DNA of 35,378 nt from Clostridiaceae bacterium UBA6085 (GTDB lineage: Bacteria; Bacillota; Clostridia; Clostridiales; Clostridiaceae): positions 1 to 35,378 of the forward strand of contig DIXH01000012.1 in NCBI GenBank assembly GCA_002428605.1, written 5' to 3'. A program made the translations under genes and the position numbers. Below the pieces are notes generated by a model, which was not told the DNA's origin, did not search any database, and was given only the letters and a program-made list of their open reading frames with translations. Below, piece by piece: positions 8,154-16,937 of this stretch; position 1 is the first letter of the stretch; the number at the start of each line of letters is the position of its first letter.

Positions 8154-9347
8154 ATGAAGCTTTCGAACAGGATATCAAAAATGCAATTCTCGCCAATAAG
8201 GAAGCTCGCTCCCTATGCCGCCAAGGCAAGGGAAGACGGGAAAAGAGTCCTGGGGCTCAATATAGGACAGCCGGACATCGAGACTCCGGCAGCTTTCTTT
8301 GACACGCTAAAGAATTACGAGGAAAAGGTCCTCGCTTATTCGGATTCGAGAGGACAGAGGGTCCTGCTCGATGCCTTCACAGATTATTACGCAAAGCTTG
8401 GCTATGACTTCAAGGACGAGAACATGGTCGTAACAAATGGCGGATCTGAAGCACTGCTCTTCTCACTCATGGCAATCTGCGATCCTGAGGATGAAGTCCT
8501 TGTTCCTGAGCCGTTCTATACAAACTACTCTTCCTTCACTGAGATGGCAGGCTGCAAGGTGACTTCCTTCAAGACCTACAAGGAGGATGGCTTCCATTTG
8601 CCTTCAAAATCGGAGATAGAGGCGAAGATAACTCCGAACACGAAAGCTATACTCTACTCAAGCCCTTCGAATCCTACAGGAACCGTATATACCAAGGCTG
8701 AGATAGAGCTGCTGAGGGACCTTGCCATCGAGCACGACCTTTACCTCATAACCGATGAGGTATACAGGGAGCTCGTATATGACGGACTCACCGTCTACAG
8801 CCCACTCGCCTACAAGGAGATCGAGGACAGGGTAGTCCTCACCGATTCCATAAGCAAGAGGTTCAGTGCGTGTGGAGCCAGGATCGGTCTTGTGGCTTCG
8901 AAGAACACAGCGCTCATCAACGAGATCATGAAGCTCACACAGGCGAGGCTTTGCGCTCCGACTGTTGAACAGGTCGCTGCAGCTGCGCTCTACAGGACGC
9001 CTGAATCATTCTTCGAGAAGACCAGGGCGGAGTACCAGCACAGAAGGGACATCCTATTCGAAGGGCTGTCGAGCATCCCGGGCGTATTCATGAGAAAGCC
9101 TGAAGGAGCATTCTATATCATCGCGAAGTTCCCGGTAAAGTCCTCGGAGCATTTCTGCCAGTGGATACTTGAGTCCTACGACCTGAACGGGGTCACCGTG
9201 ATGATGGCACCAGCAGGCGGGTTCTACAATACTCCCGGACTTGGCGAGGATGAGGTAAGGATCTCCTACTGCATCAAGGCTGAAGACCTGAAGATCGCCG
9301 TTGAGGTGCTTAGAAGCGCCCTTGTGGAATATTCAAGACTTTTCTAG
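8154..9347 (+). CDS. PLP-dependent class I/II aminotransferase
   Basis: The 397-residue fold-type I aminotransferase belongs to the aspartate/aromatic aminotransferase group. NIGQPDIETP is the N-terminal substrate-loop motif, NGGSEAL contacts the PLP phosphate, SSPSNPTGTVY carries the Asn, DEVYREL has the ring-binding Asp and Tyr, and SISKRFSACGARIG holds the Schiff-base Lys. An AAAGGGG ribosome binding site lies seven bases before ATG. The gene is monocistronic between a leader with repeats and a hairpin terminator. The amino acid substrate cannot be told from sequence; aspartate, aromatic amino acids or a biosynthetic ketoacid are all possible. Confidence 0.9.
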   Translation: MKLSNRISKMQFSPIRKLAPYAAKAREDGKRVLGLNIGQPDIETPAAFFDTLKNYEEKVLAYSDSRGQRVLLDAFTDYYAKLGYDFKDENMVVTNGGSEALLFSLMAICDPEDEVLVPEPFYTNYSSFTEMAGCKVTSFKTYKEDGFHLPSKSEIEAKITPNTKAILYSSPSNPTGTVYTKAEIELLRDLAIEHDLYLITDEVYRELVYDGLTVYSPLAYKEIEDRVVLTDSISKRFSACGARIGLVASKNTALINEIMKLTQARLCAPTVEQVAAAALYRTPESFFEKTRAEYQHRRDILFEGLSSIPGVFMRKPEGAFYIIAKFPVKSSEHFCQWILESYDLNGVTVMMAPAGGFYNTPGLGEDEVRISYCIKAEDLKIAVEVLRSALVEYSRLF

Positions 9348-9353
9348 AGTTAT

Positions 9354-9399
9354 AAAGCCTGCAGTCACCTGAACCTTTGTTCAGCTGATTGCAGGCTTT
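9354..9399. terminator. Bidirectional terminator between aminotransferase and GNAT genes
   Basis: AAAGCCTGCA and TGCAGGCTTT form a 10-bp outer stem, with an inner partial pairing around CTGAAC/GTTCAG. It lies between two convergent genes and overlaps the GNAT stop codon. The T-runs on both sides are short. Confidence 0.6.
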
Positions 9400-10282
9400 A
9401 GTATTCCTTGAAGTACCATTTCACCCTTTTTTCAACGATCTCGAAGCCTGTAGTCTGGTAGAGGTTCACTGCAGGTATGTTTCCTGCGTTGACATCAAGG
9501 TAGATTTCCTTATATCCCATCTCTCTGCCTTTTTCAAGGATCCATATGAGAAAATCCCTTGAAAGCCCCTTGCCCCTTATCTCCGGTACGACTCCGAAAT
9601 TGACCAGAAGCTTCCTGGTCCCGCTTTTCATTATCTGACCATATCCCGCGATCCTTCCGTATTTCATGAGGAACCAGCTTGCATCCGGGATATATGTCCT
9701 TTTGGCCATCTCTATGAGTATGTCCGCCCTTCCAAGTGGGATCCTGTACCTGTCCTCGAATATCGAGTTCTGGACCTTCACCCTGTCATCTATGTCCTCG
9801 ACATGATACTGCCTTACCTCAGGGATGCTTCCCATGGCTGGAAGTCTGTCAGTATCTATCTTCATCGAGAATGACATCTCATCAAGGTAGAAGCCCATCT
9901 CTTCAAGCAATAGCCTGTTCCCCGGGCTTTCTGACGCGTTGTATCTGAATCTTCCGGTGTCAGACAATGAAGCGCTCTTCATGACTGCCGGGATTATCTC
10001 CTGCAGCCTGCTGCTCTTCACGGCCGGTCCCATAGCTTCAAGAGGGACCATTGTCCTGATAGTGGACGAATAGTTCCTGAAATCACACCAAAGGAACATA
10101 ACCGGAATTCCGTCGATCTTCACAACCCTGGATGATGACCTCATCTGATGCTTGACTATCATGCTTGAATTCCTGTATATGCTTAAAAAATCTTCATTGA
10201 ACTCATTGAAGCTCCTGTAGCCCTGAAGCTCGCCTTCCAGTTCTTCAATGTCCTTCTTTGTCACATGTTCGGCAACAGCCAT
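9398..10282 (-). CDS. GNAT family N-acetyltransferase
   Basis: The C-terminal half (about residues 150-294) is a GNAT acetyltransferase domain. Motif A for acetyl-CoA is seen in VVPEIRGKGLSRDFL (R-x-x-G-x-G/S type), followed by LDVNAGNIPAVNLYQTTGFE, the beta5-alpha4 region of the fold. The first ~150 residues do not look like a GNAT domain and may be an extra, possibly degenerate, acetyltransferase repeat. ATG at 10280-10282 follows GGAGG by five bases. The gene lies alone between the aminotransferase terminator and the S1-gene hairpin. The substrate is unknown. Confidence 0.85.
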   Translation of the reverse strand: MAVAEHVTKKDIEELEGELQGYRSFNEFNEDFLSIYRNSSMIVKHQMRSSSRVVKIDGIPVMFLWCDFRNYSSTIRTMVPLEAMGPAVKSSRLQEIIPAVMKSASLSDTGRFRYNASESPGNRLLLEEMGFYLDEMSFSMKIDTDRLPAMGSIPEVRQYHVEDIDDRVKVQNSIFEDRYRIPLGRADILIEMAKRTYIPDASWFLMKYGRIAGYGQIMKSGTRKLLVNFGVVPEIRGKGLSRDFLIWILEKGREMGYKEIYLDVNAGNIPAVNLYQTTGFEIVEKRVKWYFKEY

Positions 10283-10410
10283 AGCATCCTCCTGCTAAAC
10301 TTTCGTCCTTAATAGCTATACTGTTATTATAACTCAAAACATCCTGTCATAGGGCTTGTCAGAACGATTTTTGAAGGCTGTTCACCTGCAAAATGGCCTC
10401 ATAGGATGAA

Positions 10411-10441
10411 GCAAGCCCCGGCAAATTTTGCCGGGGCTTGC
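10411..10441 (-). terminator. Hairpin after the S1-domain gene
   Basis: GCAAGCCCCGGCAAA and TTTGCCGGGGCTTGC form a very stable near-perfect palindrome directly after the S1-gene stop. There is no T-run on the minus side (TTCATCC follows), so it may act as an mRNA-end stabiliser as much as a terminator. Confidence 0.65.
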
Positions 10442-10447
10442 GCTTTA

Positions 10448-11548
10448 CTACTCTATTGCCTTGAGGCTCAGGGAGACCTTCTTGTTGGCCTCGCTTGAAT
10501 CAAGTATCTTTACCTTTACAGTTTCGCCAATCTTCAGAACCTCTGAAGGTGACTCGACTCTCTTGTGGCTGAGCTGTGAAATATGGGCGAGTCCGTCCAC
10601 ACCAGGCTCAAGCTCTATGAACGCTCCGAAGTCCGTGAACCTTACAACCTTGCCGAGGGTTATGCTTCCCGCAGGATACTTCTCCTCGATGTTTGTCCAT
10701 GGATTTTCAGCAAGGGCCTTGAGGCTGAGTGACAGTCTCTTCTTCTCCTTGTCGAGGGATATGATCTTGACCTTTACAGAATCACCGATCTTCAGTACGT
10801 CGCTTGGCTTTCCGACCTTTCCGAATGAAATCTCGGAAACGTGAAGGAGTCCATCAACTCCGTTGACATTGACAAATGCGCCGAAGTCGGTAAGTCTCTC
10901 GACTCTTCCTTCGATGACCTGTCCTTCTTCAAAGTTCTCCCATGCTGAGCTTTCAACTACTTCCTTCTCAGCCTGGAGCTTCTTTCTTCTTGAAGCAACT
11001 ATCCTTGTGGTGCCTCTTCTTTCTTCGATCTCGATGACACTGACTTCCATGTCCTGACCCTGGTATACGTTGAGGTCCTTCACTGTGTTGAGCTCAACAT
11101 GGGATGCAGGTATGAATACCCTCTGGCCCATGTAGAATCCTACAAGTCCGCCCTTTACCGCTTCCTTGATCTTTACTGTCAGAGTCTCGTTTGATTCAAA
11201 AGCCTTCCTGATATCAACAAGGGCTTCCTCTCTCTGGACTTCAACCATGGAAAGTATGAAGAAGCTGTCATTCTCCTGAGGTCTTCTTATTACCTTGGCC
11301 TCGATCTCCTGACCTACCTGAAGCACTTCTGCCAGGCTGTCGCTGCTTCCTGCACTTGCTTCCTCAAGAGCAATCTTACCATCATGACTTGCTCCTACGA
11401 GTGCTACTATAGCTTCTTTCTCATCCAGCTGGATGACCTTGCCCTTTATAATCTGTCCGATCCTTACAGGCTTCTCATAAAGGTCCATTAGGTCCTGCAT
11501 GGACATCTCCGACTCATTCTTCTCAATGTTGTTGTTTTCTTCCATCAT
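10448..11548 (-). CDS. rpsA: S1 RNA-binding domain protein (ribosomal protein S1-like)
   Basis: The 366-residue protein is four S1 (OB-fold) domains in a row at about residues 30-103, 118-190, 208-277 and 293-365. The last two are the most canonical (GRVERLTDFGAFVNV and GKVVRFTDFGAFIEL). This is the four-repeat form of ribosomal protein S1 seen in Firmicutes, which binds mRNA on the 30S subunit. The ATG ATG start overlaps the ispH TGA; an AAGGAGG lies 13 bases upstream, an unusually long distance. In many Clostridia this protein is fused to IspH; here the two are separate genes that touch. Confidence 0.9.
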   Translation of the reverse strand: MMEENNNIEKNESEMSMQDLMDLYEKPVRIGQIIKGKVIQLDEKEAIVALVGASHDGKIALEEASAGSSDSLAEVLQVGQEIEAKVIRRPQENDSFFILSMVEVQREEALVDIRKAFESNETLTVKIKEAVKGGLVGFYMGQRVFIPASHVELNTVKDLNVYQGQDMEVSVIEIEERRGTTRIVASRRKKLQAEKEVVESSAWENFEEGQVIEGRVERLTDFGAFVNVNGVDGLLHVSEISFGKVGKPSDVLKIGDSVKVKIISLDKEKKRLSLSLKALAENPWTNIEEKYPAGSITLGKVVRFTDFGAFIELEPGVDGLAHISQLSHKRVESPSEVLKIGETVKVKILDSSEANKKVSLSLKAIE

Positions 11549-12378
11549 AATAATCCGACTGCCTCCTTAATTATCCATTCGGGTGTGGATGCACCTGCGG
11601 TAACCCCTACTCGAACCGCACCATCAAATTTGTTTATCATAGCTGCAAGCTCGTCTGCGTTCTCGACCATGTAGGTCCTCTCGCAGTTTGCCTTGCAGAG
11701 TTCGTAGAGTTTTTTTGTGTTGGAGCTTGATTTCCCCCCGATTACAAGCATAGCATCGACTTCCTTCGACAGTTCTTCCGCCGACTTCTGGCGTTCTTCA
11801 GTAGCCTTGCAGATGGTGTTGAAAGCCACGAACTCCTTGGATGTCTTCGCGATGTTCATGATCAGGTTTAACCAGTTCCCTTGCTTTTCAGTGGTCTGGG
11901 AAACGACACATACCTTTCTTTTCAAAGGGATGTCCACTTCTCCCGTTGGTGTGATGTAAGCTGAGTTGTCACACCAGCCATTGATACCTACCACCTCCGG
12001 ATGATTACCATCTCCAAGGATGACTATCTGGTAGCCCTTGTCGTGGTACTCACTGACCTTCTTCTGAATGTTTATAACATAAGGGCAAGTAAGGTCGATC
12101 ATCTCGACTCCCATTGCCTTAAGTCCGTCATAGACCGCCCTGGTAACACCATGGGTCCTGATGATGACCGTGTCATCCTTGTCCAGCCTTCCTATCTCAG
12201 CTTCAGAGATCACATTCACGCCGGATCCTTCCAGCTTGTCAGTGACATCCTTGTTGTGTATAAGCGGCCCCAGGGTGAAGGTTCTGCCCTTGGTCTTCCT
12301 GACCGTAAAAGCCTCCTTGACAGCTCTGTCAACTCCGAAGCAGAAGCCGGAGTATTCAGCCCTGATGATTTCCCTCAT
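11545..12378 (-). CDS. ispH: 4-hydroxy-3-methylbut-2-enyl diphosphate reductase IspH (LytB)
   Basis: IspH makes IPP and DMAPP from HMBPP in the last step of the MEP isoprenoid pathway. The 277-residue protein has the three iron-sulfur cysteines C13 (SGFCFGV), C98 (DLTCPYV) and C190 (FNTICKATE). It also has the substrate histidines H41, H76 (RTHGV) and H126 (GNHPE). It overlaps the S1 gene by four bases and has its own promoter about 140 bases upstream. DMAPP made here is also the MiaA substrate. Confidence 0.97.
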   Translation of the reverse strand: MREIIRAEYSGFCFGVDRAVKEAFTVRKTKGRTFTLGPLIHNKDVTDKLEGSGVNVISEAEIGRLDKDDTVIIRTHGVTRAVYDGLKAMGVEMIDLTCPYVINIQKKVSEYHDKGYQIVILGDGNHPEVVGINGWCDNSAYITPTGEVDIPLKRKVCVVSQTTEKQGNWLNLIMNIAKTSKEFVAFNTICKATEERQKSAEELSKEVDAMLVIGGKSSSNTKKLYELCKANCERTYMVENADELAAMINKFDGAVRVGVTAGASTPEWIIKEAVGLL

Positions 12379-12513
12379 TTGCTCACTCCCTGGTAAGAGA
12401 AATTTGCAATGCTATACGTATATAGTTTAATATTTCCGCATGGAAAAATAAAGTGAGTTATTTAAAAATTCATAATAAACCCATTTTCTACATAAGTTGG
12501 CCTGCACTAAGAC

Positions 12514-12543
12514 ATTATACTATATTTTCGAAATATAATCCAA
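12514..12543 (-). promoter_or_regulatory. Probable promoter of ispH-S1 operon
   Basis: The minus strand has a perfect TATAAT (12514-12519). TTGGAT (12538-12543), a poor -35, lies 18 bases upstream of it. The untranslated leader would be about 130 bases, long and AT-rich, and could hold regulation I cannot identify. Confidence 0.5.
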
Positions 12544-12576
12544 CAAAATAATAGGTTCTGCCCTGCCTGCAAGGCT

Positions 12577-13794
12577 TTATGCGTTGCTGCCGGCCAGATA
12601 TCCGGTTGAAAATGCGATCTGCAGGTTGAATCCACCTGTCAGCGCATCCACATCGATCATCTCGCCTGCAAAATAGAGGTTTTCAACCTTCTTAGACTTC
12701 ATGGTTGCAGGTTCGATCTCACTGGTGTACACTCCGCCTCGCGTAATGATAGCTTCATTCAGTGACTTCGTGCCGGTGACGGTTACAGTCAGCCCTTTCA
12801 GGAGGTCTACAAGAGTTTTCCTTTCCTCCCTGGTGACGCTGTGCACCTTCTTGATAGGATCGATGCCTGAAAGAACAACTATCACAGGTATCAGCTTGGA
12901 TGGAAGCAGCTCGTCAAGGGAATTCCTGAAATCCCTGTTGATATTCTTCGAGAAATCCCTGAGTATCCTGGCATCAAGCTCATTCTTGTCGAGAGCGGGC
13001 TTCAGGTCTATTATTCCCATCGCCTTTCCTCCATGGTAGTAGGCTGAGGATGAAAGTACTATGGGACCGCTTATGCCGAAATGCGTGAAAAGAAGCTCGC
13101 CGAAATCCTCATAAAGTACCTTCCTGTCATCCCTTAAGGTGAATCTCACGTTCCTTAGAGACAGCCCCTGAAGCTCCTTGACAAAAGGCTCACTGCAGAC
13201 GAGAGGGATCAGCGATGGCTTGAGCGGTGCAATGCTGTGTCCGAGCTTCTCGATGAGACCAAGGACCATGCCATCCGATCCCGTTCCGAAATAGGATGCT
13301 CCGCCTGTCGCGAAAATGAATGAGTCTCCGGAAATCCTCCCTCTGCTTGTCTCAAGCGCAACTATCCTGCCACCTTCAACCATAATGTCCAGAACCTTGG
13401 TTGACAGCATCATCCTGACTCCCGAAGCTTCAAGCTGCCGCCTGAGAACGTCTATGACATCAGACGATTTGTCTGATTCTGGGAAGACCCTGTCTCCACG
13501 TTCAATCTTCAGCTTCAACCCTCGCTTGATAAAGAAATCCATGACCTCCATATTTGTAAATGTATATAGTGCCGAATACAGGAATTCCCTGTTTCTCGGT
13601 ATGTTCTCAAAAAACTCTCCTATATCCTTGCTGCTGGTAAGGTTACATCTGCCCTTGCCGGTAATGAACAGCTTCTTTCCGATGCCAGGATTCCTGTCAA
13701 TGAGTGTAACCCTGTTTTTACTGTCCTCTGCCGCCCTTATGGCAGCCATGATGCCTGAAGGTCCGGCACCCACAACTATAATCTCCTTCACCAT
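12577..13794 (-). CDS. HI0933/YhiN-family NAD(P)/FAD-dependent oxidoreductase
   Basis: The 405-residue flavoprotein belongs to the HI0933-like family of unknown physiological role. The N-terminal dinucleotide fold is IIVVGAGPSGIMAAI, the second FAD motif is IGKKLFITGKGRCNLT, and FATGGASYFGTGSDG is the mid-protein signature. FAGEMIDVDALTGGFNLQIAFSTG at the C-terminus is typical of the family. The ATG at 13792-13794 follows GGAT at short range and GAGG at 12 bases. A TTG six codons upstream in frame is possible but would put the ribosome binding site inside the coding region. It is transcribed divergently from the MFS gene. Confidence 0.92.
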   Translation of the reverse strand: MVKEIIVVGAGPSGIMAAIRAAEDSKNRVTLIDRNPGIGKKLFITGKGRCNLTSSKDIGEFFENIPRNREFLYSALYTFTNMEVMDFFIKRGLKLKIERGDRVFPESDKSSDVIDVLRRQLEASGVRMMLSTKVLDIMVEGGRIVALETSRGRISGDSFIFATGGASYFGTGSDGMVLGLIEKLGHSIAPLKPSLIPLVCSEPFVKELQGLSLRNVRFTLRDDRKVLYEDFGELLFTHFGISGPIVLSSSAYYHGGKAMGIIDLKPALDKNELDARILRDFSKNINRDFRNSLDELLPSKLIPVIVVLSGIDPIKKVHSVTREERKTLVDLLKGLTVTVTGTKSLNEAIITRGGVYTSEIEPATMKSKKVENLYFAGEMIDVDALTGGFNLQIAFSTGYLAGSNA

Positions 13795-13980
13795 ATCACA
13801 TCCAATCCTCAATATTTATCCATTTATTCTTTCATACCTATTCTATACTTTATGACCTGTTTTTTATAGTGCTATTTCAGCCATTCATCCGGGCCGGGAA
13901 CATTACCTGTGGATCGGCTGCAGTTTATCCACGATTTCAATAATAGATGAATGAAAAGTTATCTGCAATTTAACGTATTC

Positions 13981-14012
13981 GTCATACACTGCAGAGCAGT
14001 ATGACATATAAT
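13981..14012 (+). promoter_or_regulatory. Dyad and -10 element upstream of the MFS gene
   Basis: GTCATA-ca-CTGC-AGA-GCAG-TATGAC (13981-14005) is a long dyad with a two-base bulge, directly followed by a perfect TATAAT (14007-14012). No -35 hexamer is recognisable because the dyad occupies that region. This pattern fits an activator or repressor site for the exporter gene 45 bases further on. The regulator is not encoded nearby. Confidence 0.45.
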
Positions 14013-14056
14013 GAATCGTATGCAACCTTATTTTACTTGAATCGACGAGGTATTGA

Positions 14057-15319
14057 ATGAACATGACAGACAACGAAAACATCATAAAATCTGATGAAGA
14101 GAATACAACTAAAAGCTTCACCCACTGGAAAAGGAATACGGCGGTATTCCTTGCAGGACAGTCCCTGTCTCTGTTCGGATCTTCCCTTGTGCAATATGCA
14201 ATCACCTGGTACATAACCCTTACAACAGACTCCGGGTTCATGCTTACCCTTTCAATGCTTTTCGGATTCCTGCCCCAGCTTATAGTCTCAGTATTTGCCG
14301 GGGTCTGGGCTGACAGGCATGACAGGAAGAAGCTCATCATCCTGTCTGACCTTGCCATCGCTTCATCGACCTTCATCCTTGCCATGATGTTCATGTCTGG
14401 GATGAGGAGCCTTGAGGCAATTTTTGCCGTTTCCTTCATACGCTCCATAGGCGCCGGGATACAGACACCTTCAGTGAGTGCGATACTCCCGCAGCTGGTG
14501 CCTAAGCACAAGCTGATGAGGGTCAACGGGCTCAACTCATCGCTCCAGTCTGCCACCATGATCGCATCGCCGGCGCTAAGTGCTCTGCTTCTTACTTACT
14601 CGTCAATGGACAGGATATTCTTCATCGACGTAGCAACTGCCATGACCGCTATTCTTCTTCTCATGTCGCTGAAGATACCTGCGTATGAAAGGACGACTAG
14701 GCCCGGTACCGGATACCTTGATGAGCTAAAGCTTGGAATGAGCTATGCGGTACACAACAGATTCATAATAACGCTGATCTTCTCACAGCTTGCCATTACG
14801 TTCCTTGTAGCACCACTTGCGATGCTGACACCTCTCCTTGTTGCGAGGAGCTACGGGGAGGAATACTGGAGGCTGACGGTGAACGAGATCTCCTTCTTCG
14901 GCGGGACGATCCTTGGAGGAATGGCAATTGGATACTGGAAAGGCTTCACTAACAGAATAGATACATTGGGAGCATCGATCCTCGCCATGGGTATTCTGAC
15001 AGTCGGGATGGGTCTTACAAGGGTATTCCCGGTATATATCGGGCTCATGCTTCTTGTCGGTCTGCTCATGCCGTTCTTCAACGTTCCCATATATTCGCTT
15101 CTTCAGGAGAACGTACCGGAGGATAAGCTGGGAAGGGTCTTCAGCCTTATCAGCGCATCATCTGTAATGATGCCTCTTGGAATGCTGCTTTTCGGTCCGC
15201 TTGCTGAGGTCATCCGTATAGAGTACATCCTTGTAGTCTGCGGAATCCTCATGGCACTGCAGTCATTATTCGTGTTCAGGAGCAGGAGCCTCAAGGACTA
15301 TGACAAACAGGAATTCTGA
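14057..15319 (+). CDS. MFS transporter (macrolide-efflux / MFS_3-like)
   Basis: The 420-residue membrane protein has hydrophobic segments consistent with 12 transmembrane helices. The major facilitator motif A is seen as AGVWADRHDRKK in the loop after helix 2. The N-terminal ~24 residues are hydrophilic. The family includes proton-driven drug exporters such as Mef-type macrolide efflux pumps; the substrate here cannot be told. A GAGG ribosome binding site lies six bases before the ATG, with a TATAAT and operator-like dyad just upstream. A bidirectional terminator separates it from gdhA. Confidence 0.85.
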   Translation: MNMTDNENIIKSDEENTTKSFTHWKRNTAVFLAGQSLSLFGSSLVQYAITWYITLTTDSGFMLTLSMLFGFLPQLIVSVFAGVWADRHDRKKLIILSDLAIASSTFILAMMFMSGMRSLEAIFAVSFIRSIGAGIQTPSVSAILPQLVPKHKLMRVNGLNSSLQSATMIASPALSALLLTYSSMDRIFFIDVATAMTAILLLMSLKIPAYERTTRPGTGYLDELKLGMSYAVHNRFIITLIFSQLAITFLVAPLAMLTPLLVARSYGEEYWRLTVNEISFFGGTILGGMAIGYWKGFTNRIDTLGASILAMGILTVGMGLTRVFPVYIGLMLLVGLLMPFFNVPIYSLLQENVPEDKLGRVFSLISASSVMMPLGMLLFGPLAEVIRIEYILVVCGILMALQSLFVFRSRSLKDYDKQEF

Positions 15320-15333
15320 CCTGAAGACATGCT

Positions 15334-15363
15334 AAAGGACTGCCCATAAATGAGCAGTCCTTT
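15334..15363. terminator. Bidirectional terminator between MFS gene and gdhA
   Basis: AAAGGACTGC and GCAGTCCTTT form a perfect 10-bp stem with a 10-base loop, between convergent genes. TTTT follows on the plus strand. Confidence 0.8.
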
Positions 15364-15370
15364 TAGTACT

Positions 15371-16738
15371 CTAATATTCTCCCTGTGCGGCCATTGCCTT
15401 GGCAACCTTGTCAAAGCCTGCTATGTTCGCCCCCGCGACCAGGTTGTAGCCGAATCCGTATGCTTCAGCCGCATCCTTTGCATTCTTGTGGATATTGGAC
15501 ATTATCTGATGGAGCTTCTGGTCAACCTCTTCCATAGTCCAGGTGAGCCTCATGCTGTTCTGGGCCATTTCAAGCGCTGATACTGATACTCCGCCGGCAT
15601 TGGCTGCCTTAGAAGGCCCTATGATGACCTTGTTCTCCTGCATGTACTTCACGGCTTCATTGGTGCATGGCATGTTTGCAGCCTCGCATACATACTTGAT
15701 GCCGTTGTCTACGATCTTCATAGCATGTTCCAGATGGATGTCGTTCTGCGTTGCGCAAGGCATGATTATGTCTACCTTTCGTCCCCACGGCTTCTCTCCG
15801 GGGAAGAACTCACAGCCGAACTTGTCAGCGTAATCCTCTACCTTGTCCCTTCCGGAATTCCTCATCTCTACGAGATAGTTGAACTTTTCCTCAGTGTTTA
15901 CTCCGTCAGCGTCATAGACATACCCATCAGGTCCTGAAAGGGTCACTACCTTTGCCCCCATCTCAGTTGCCTTACGGCATACACCCCAGGTCACGTTACC
16001 GAAGCCTGAAGCTGCTATCGTCTTTCCTTCAAGGATATCGTTCTCATGCTTCAGTATCTCATTGCAGAAATAGACGACTCCGAAGCCGGTCGCTTCCGGT
16101 CTTATAAGGGATCCGCCGTACTGCAGGCCCTTGCCAGTGAATGCGCCGTTCTCGAATGCTCCTTTGATTCTCCTGTAGTAGCCGAACAGATATCCTATCT
16201 CCCTTGCACCGACACCGATGTCTCCAGCAGGAACATCTACATCTGGTCCGATATGCCTGTACAGCTCAGTCATGAATGCCTGACAGAATCTCATGACCTC
16301 CTCGTCTGATTTTCCTCTCGGGTCGAAATCCGATCCACCCTTTCCACCTCCGATTGCAAGCCCCGAAAGTGAATTCTTAAGAGTCTGCTCAAACCCGAGG
16401 AACTTCATGACTGAAAGGTTGACTGAAGGCTGAAACCTCAACCCGCCCTTATATGGTCCTATGGCTCCGTTGAACTGCACCCTGTATCCTCTGTTGACAT
16501 GCACATCCCCTTCATCGTCCATCCATGAAACCTTGAACATTATCTGTCTTTCAGGCTCGACGAACCTTCCTAGAAGATTCATCCTGATGTATTCAGGGTG
16601 CATTGCCAGTACCGGCTCCAGGTTCGGGAGGACCTCCTCAACAGCCTGAATGAACTCAGGCTCACCTGAACTTTTCTTCTTTACGTCTTCTATTACCTTT
16701 TCAATGTATTCCTTAGGACCTAGTAATGTCTTTGCCAT
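15371..16738 (-). CDS. gdhA: Glutamate dehydrogenase (hexameric, ~450-residue class)
   Basis: It interconverts glutamate with 2-oxoglutarate and ammonia. The 455-residue length fits the hexameric class. Visible motifs: GPYKGGLRF, GGGKGGSDFDP with the catalytic Lys at about residue 133, DVPAGDIGVG with the catalytic Asp, and GFGNVTWG in the nucleotide fold. The start was placed at the ATG preceded by GGGGGT and AGTGAG; seven upstream codons in frame include the ribosome binding site itself. A promoter-like pair lies 55-80 bases upstream. Whether NAD or NADP is the cofactor is not decided by what I can see. Confidence 0.96.
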   Translation of the reverse strand: MAKTLLGPKEYIEKVIEDVKKKSSGEPEFIQAVEEVLPNLEPVLAMHPEYIRMNLLGRFVEPERQIMFKVSWMDDEGDVHVNRGYRVQFNGAIGPYKGGLRFQPSVNLSVMKFLGFEQTLKNSLSGLAIGGGKGGSDFDPRGKSDEEVMRFCQAFMTELYRHIGPDVDVPAGDIGVGAREIGYLFGYYRRIKGAFENGAFTGKGLQYGGSLIRPEATGFGVVYFCNEILKHENDILEGKTIAASGFGNVTWGVCRKATEMGAKVVTLSGPDGYVYDADGVNTEEKFNYLVEMRNSGRDKVEDYADKFGCEFFPGEKPWGRKVDIIMPCATQNDIHLEHAMKIVDNGIKYVCEAANMPCTNEAVKYMQENKVIIGPSKAANAGGVSVSALEMAQNSMRLTWTMEEVDQKLHQIMSNIHKNAKDAAEAYGFGYNLVAGANIAGFDKVAKAMAAQGEY

Positions 16739-16791
16739 TCTCACTACCCCCAAAATCAATGTATATGTTGAACTGCAACTTCCTTAGCTTC

Positions 16792-16820
16792 ATTTTACTC
16801 TTTTTGGTGAAGGATATGAA
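16792..16820 (-). promoter_or_regulatory. Putative promoter of gdhA
   Basis: TTCATA (16815-16820) and TAAAAT (16792-16797) are spaced by 17 bases on the minus strand, with matches of four and five of six to consensus. The leader would be about 50 bases. Confidence 0.45.
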
Positions 16821-16937
16821 TATCGGGAACAACTTTGTCACCTTTCCATAAAAACCTTTACATCATTAATTATTGCATAAATAATTGAGAATTTCACTCA
16901 TGAAATCGAATCCAAACTCACTATTCTTGACTATTTG

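Noticed and set aside
8120..8302. Short plus-strand frame upstream of and overlapping the aminotransferase
   Set aside because: No ribosome binding site before its ATG; it is the other frame of the real gene.
13909..13933. Two inverted DnaA-box-like sequences (GTGGAT...ATCCAC with TTATCCACG), possible origin
   Set aside because: Only one near-match nonamer, no box cluster, no AT-rich unwinding element, and no dnaA, dnaN or rpmH nearby.
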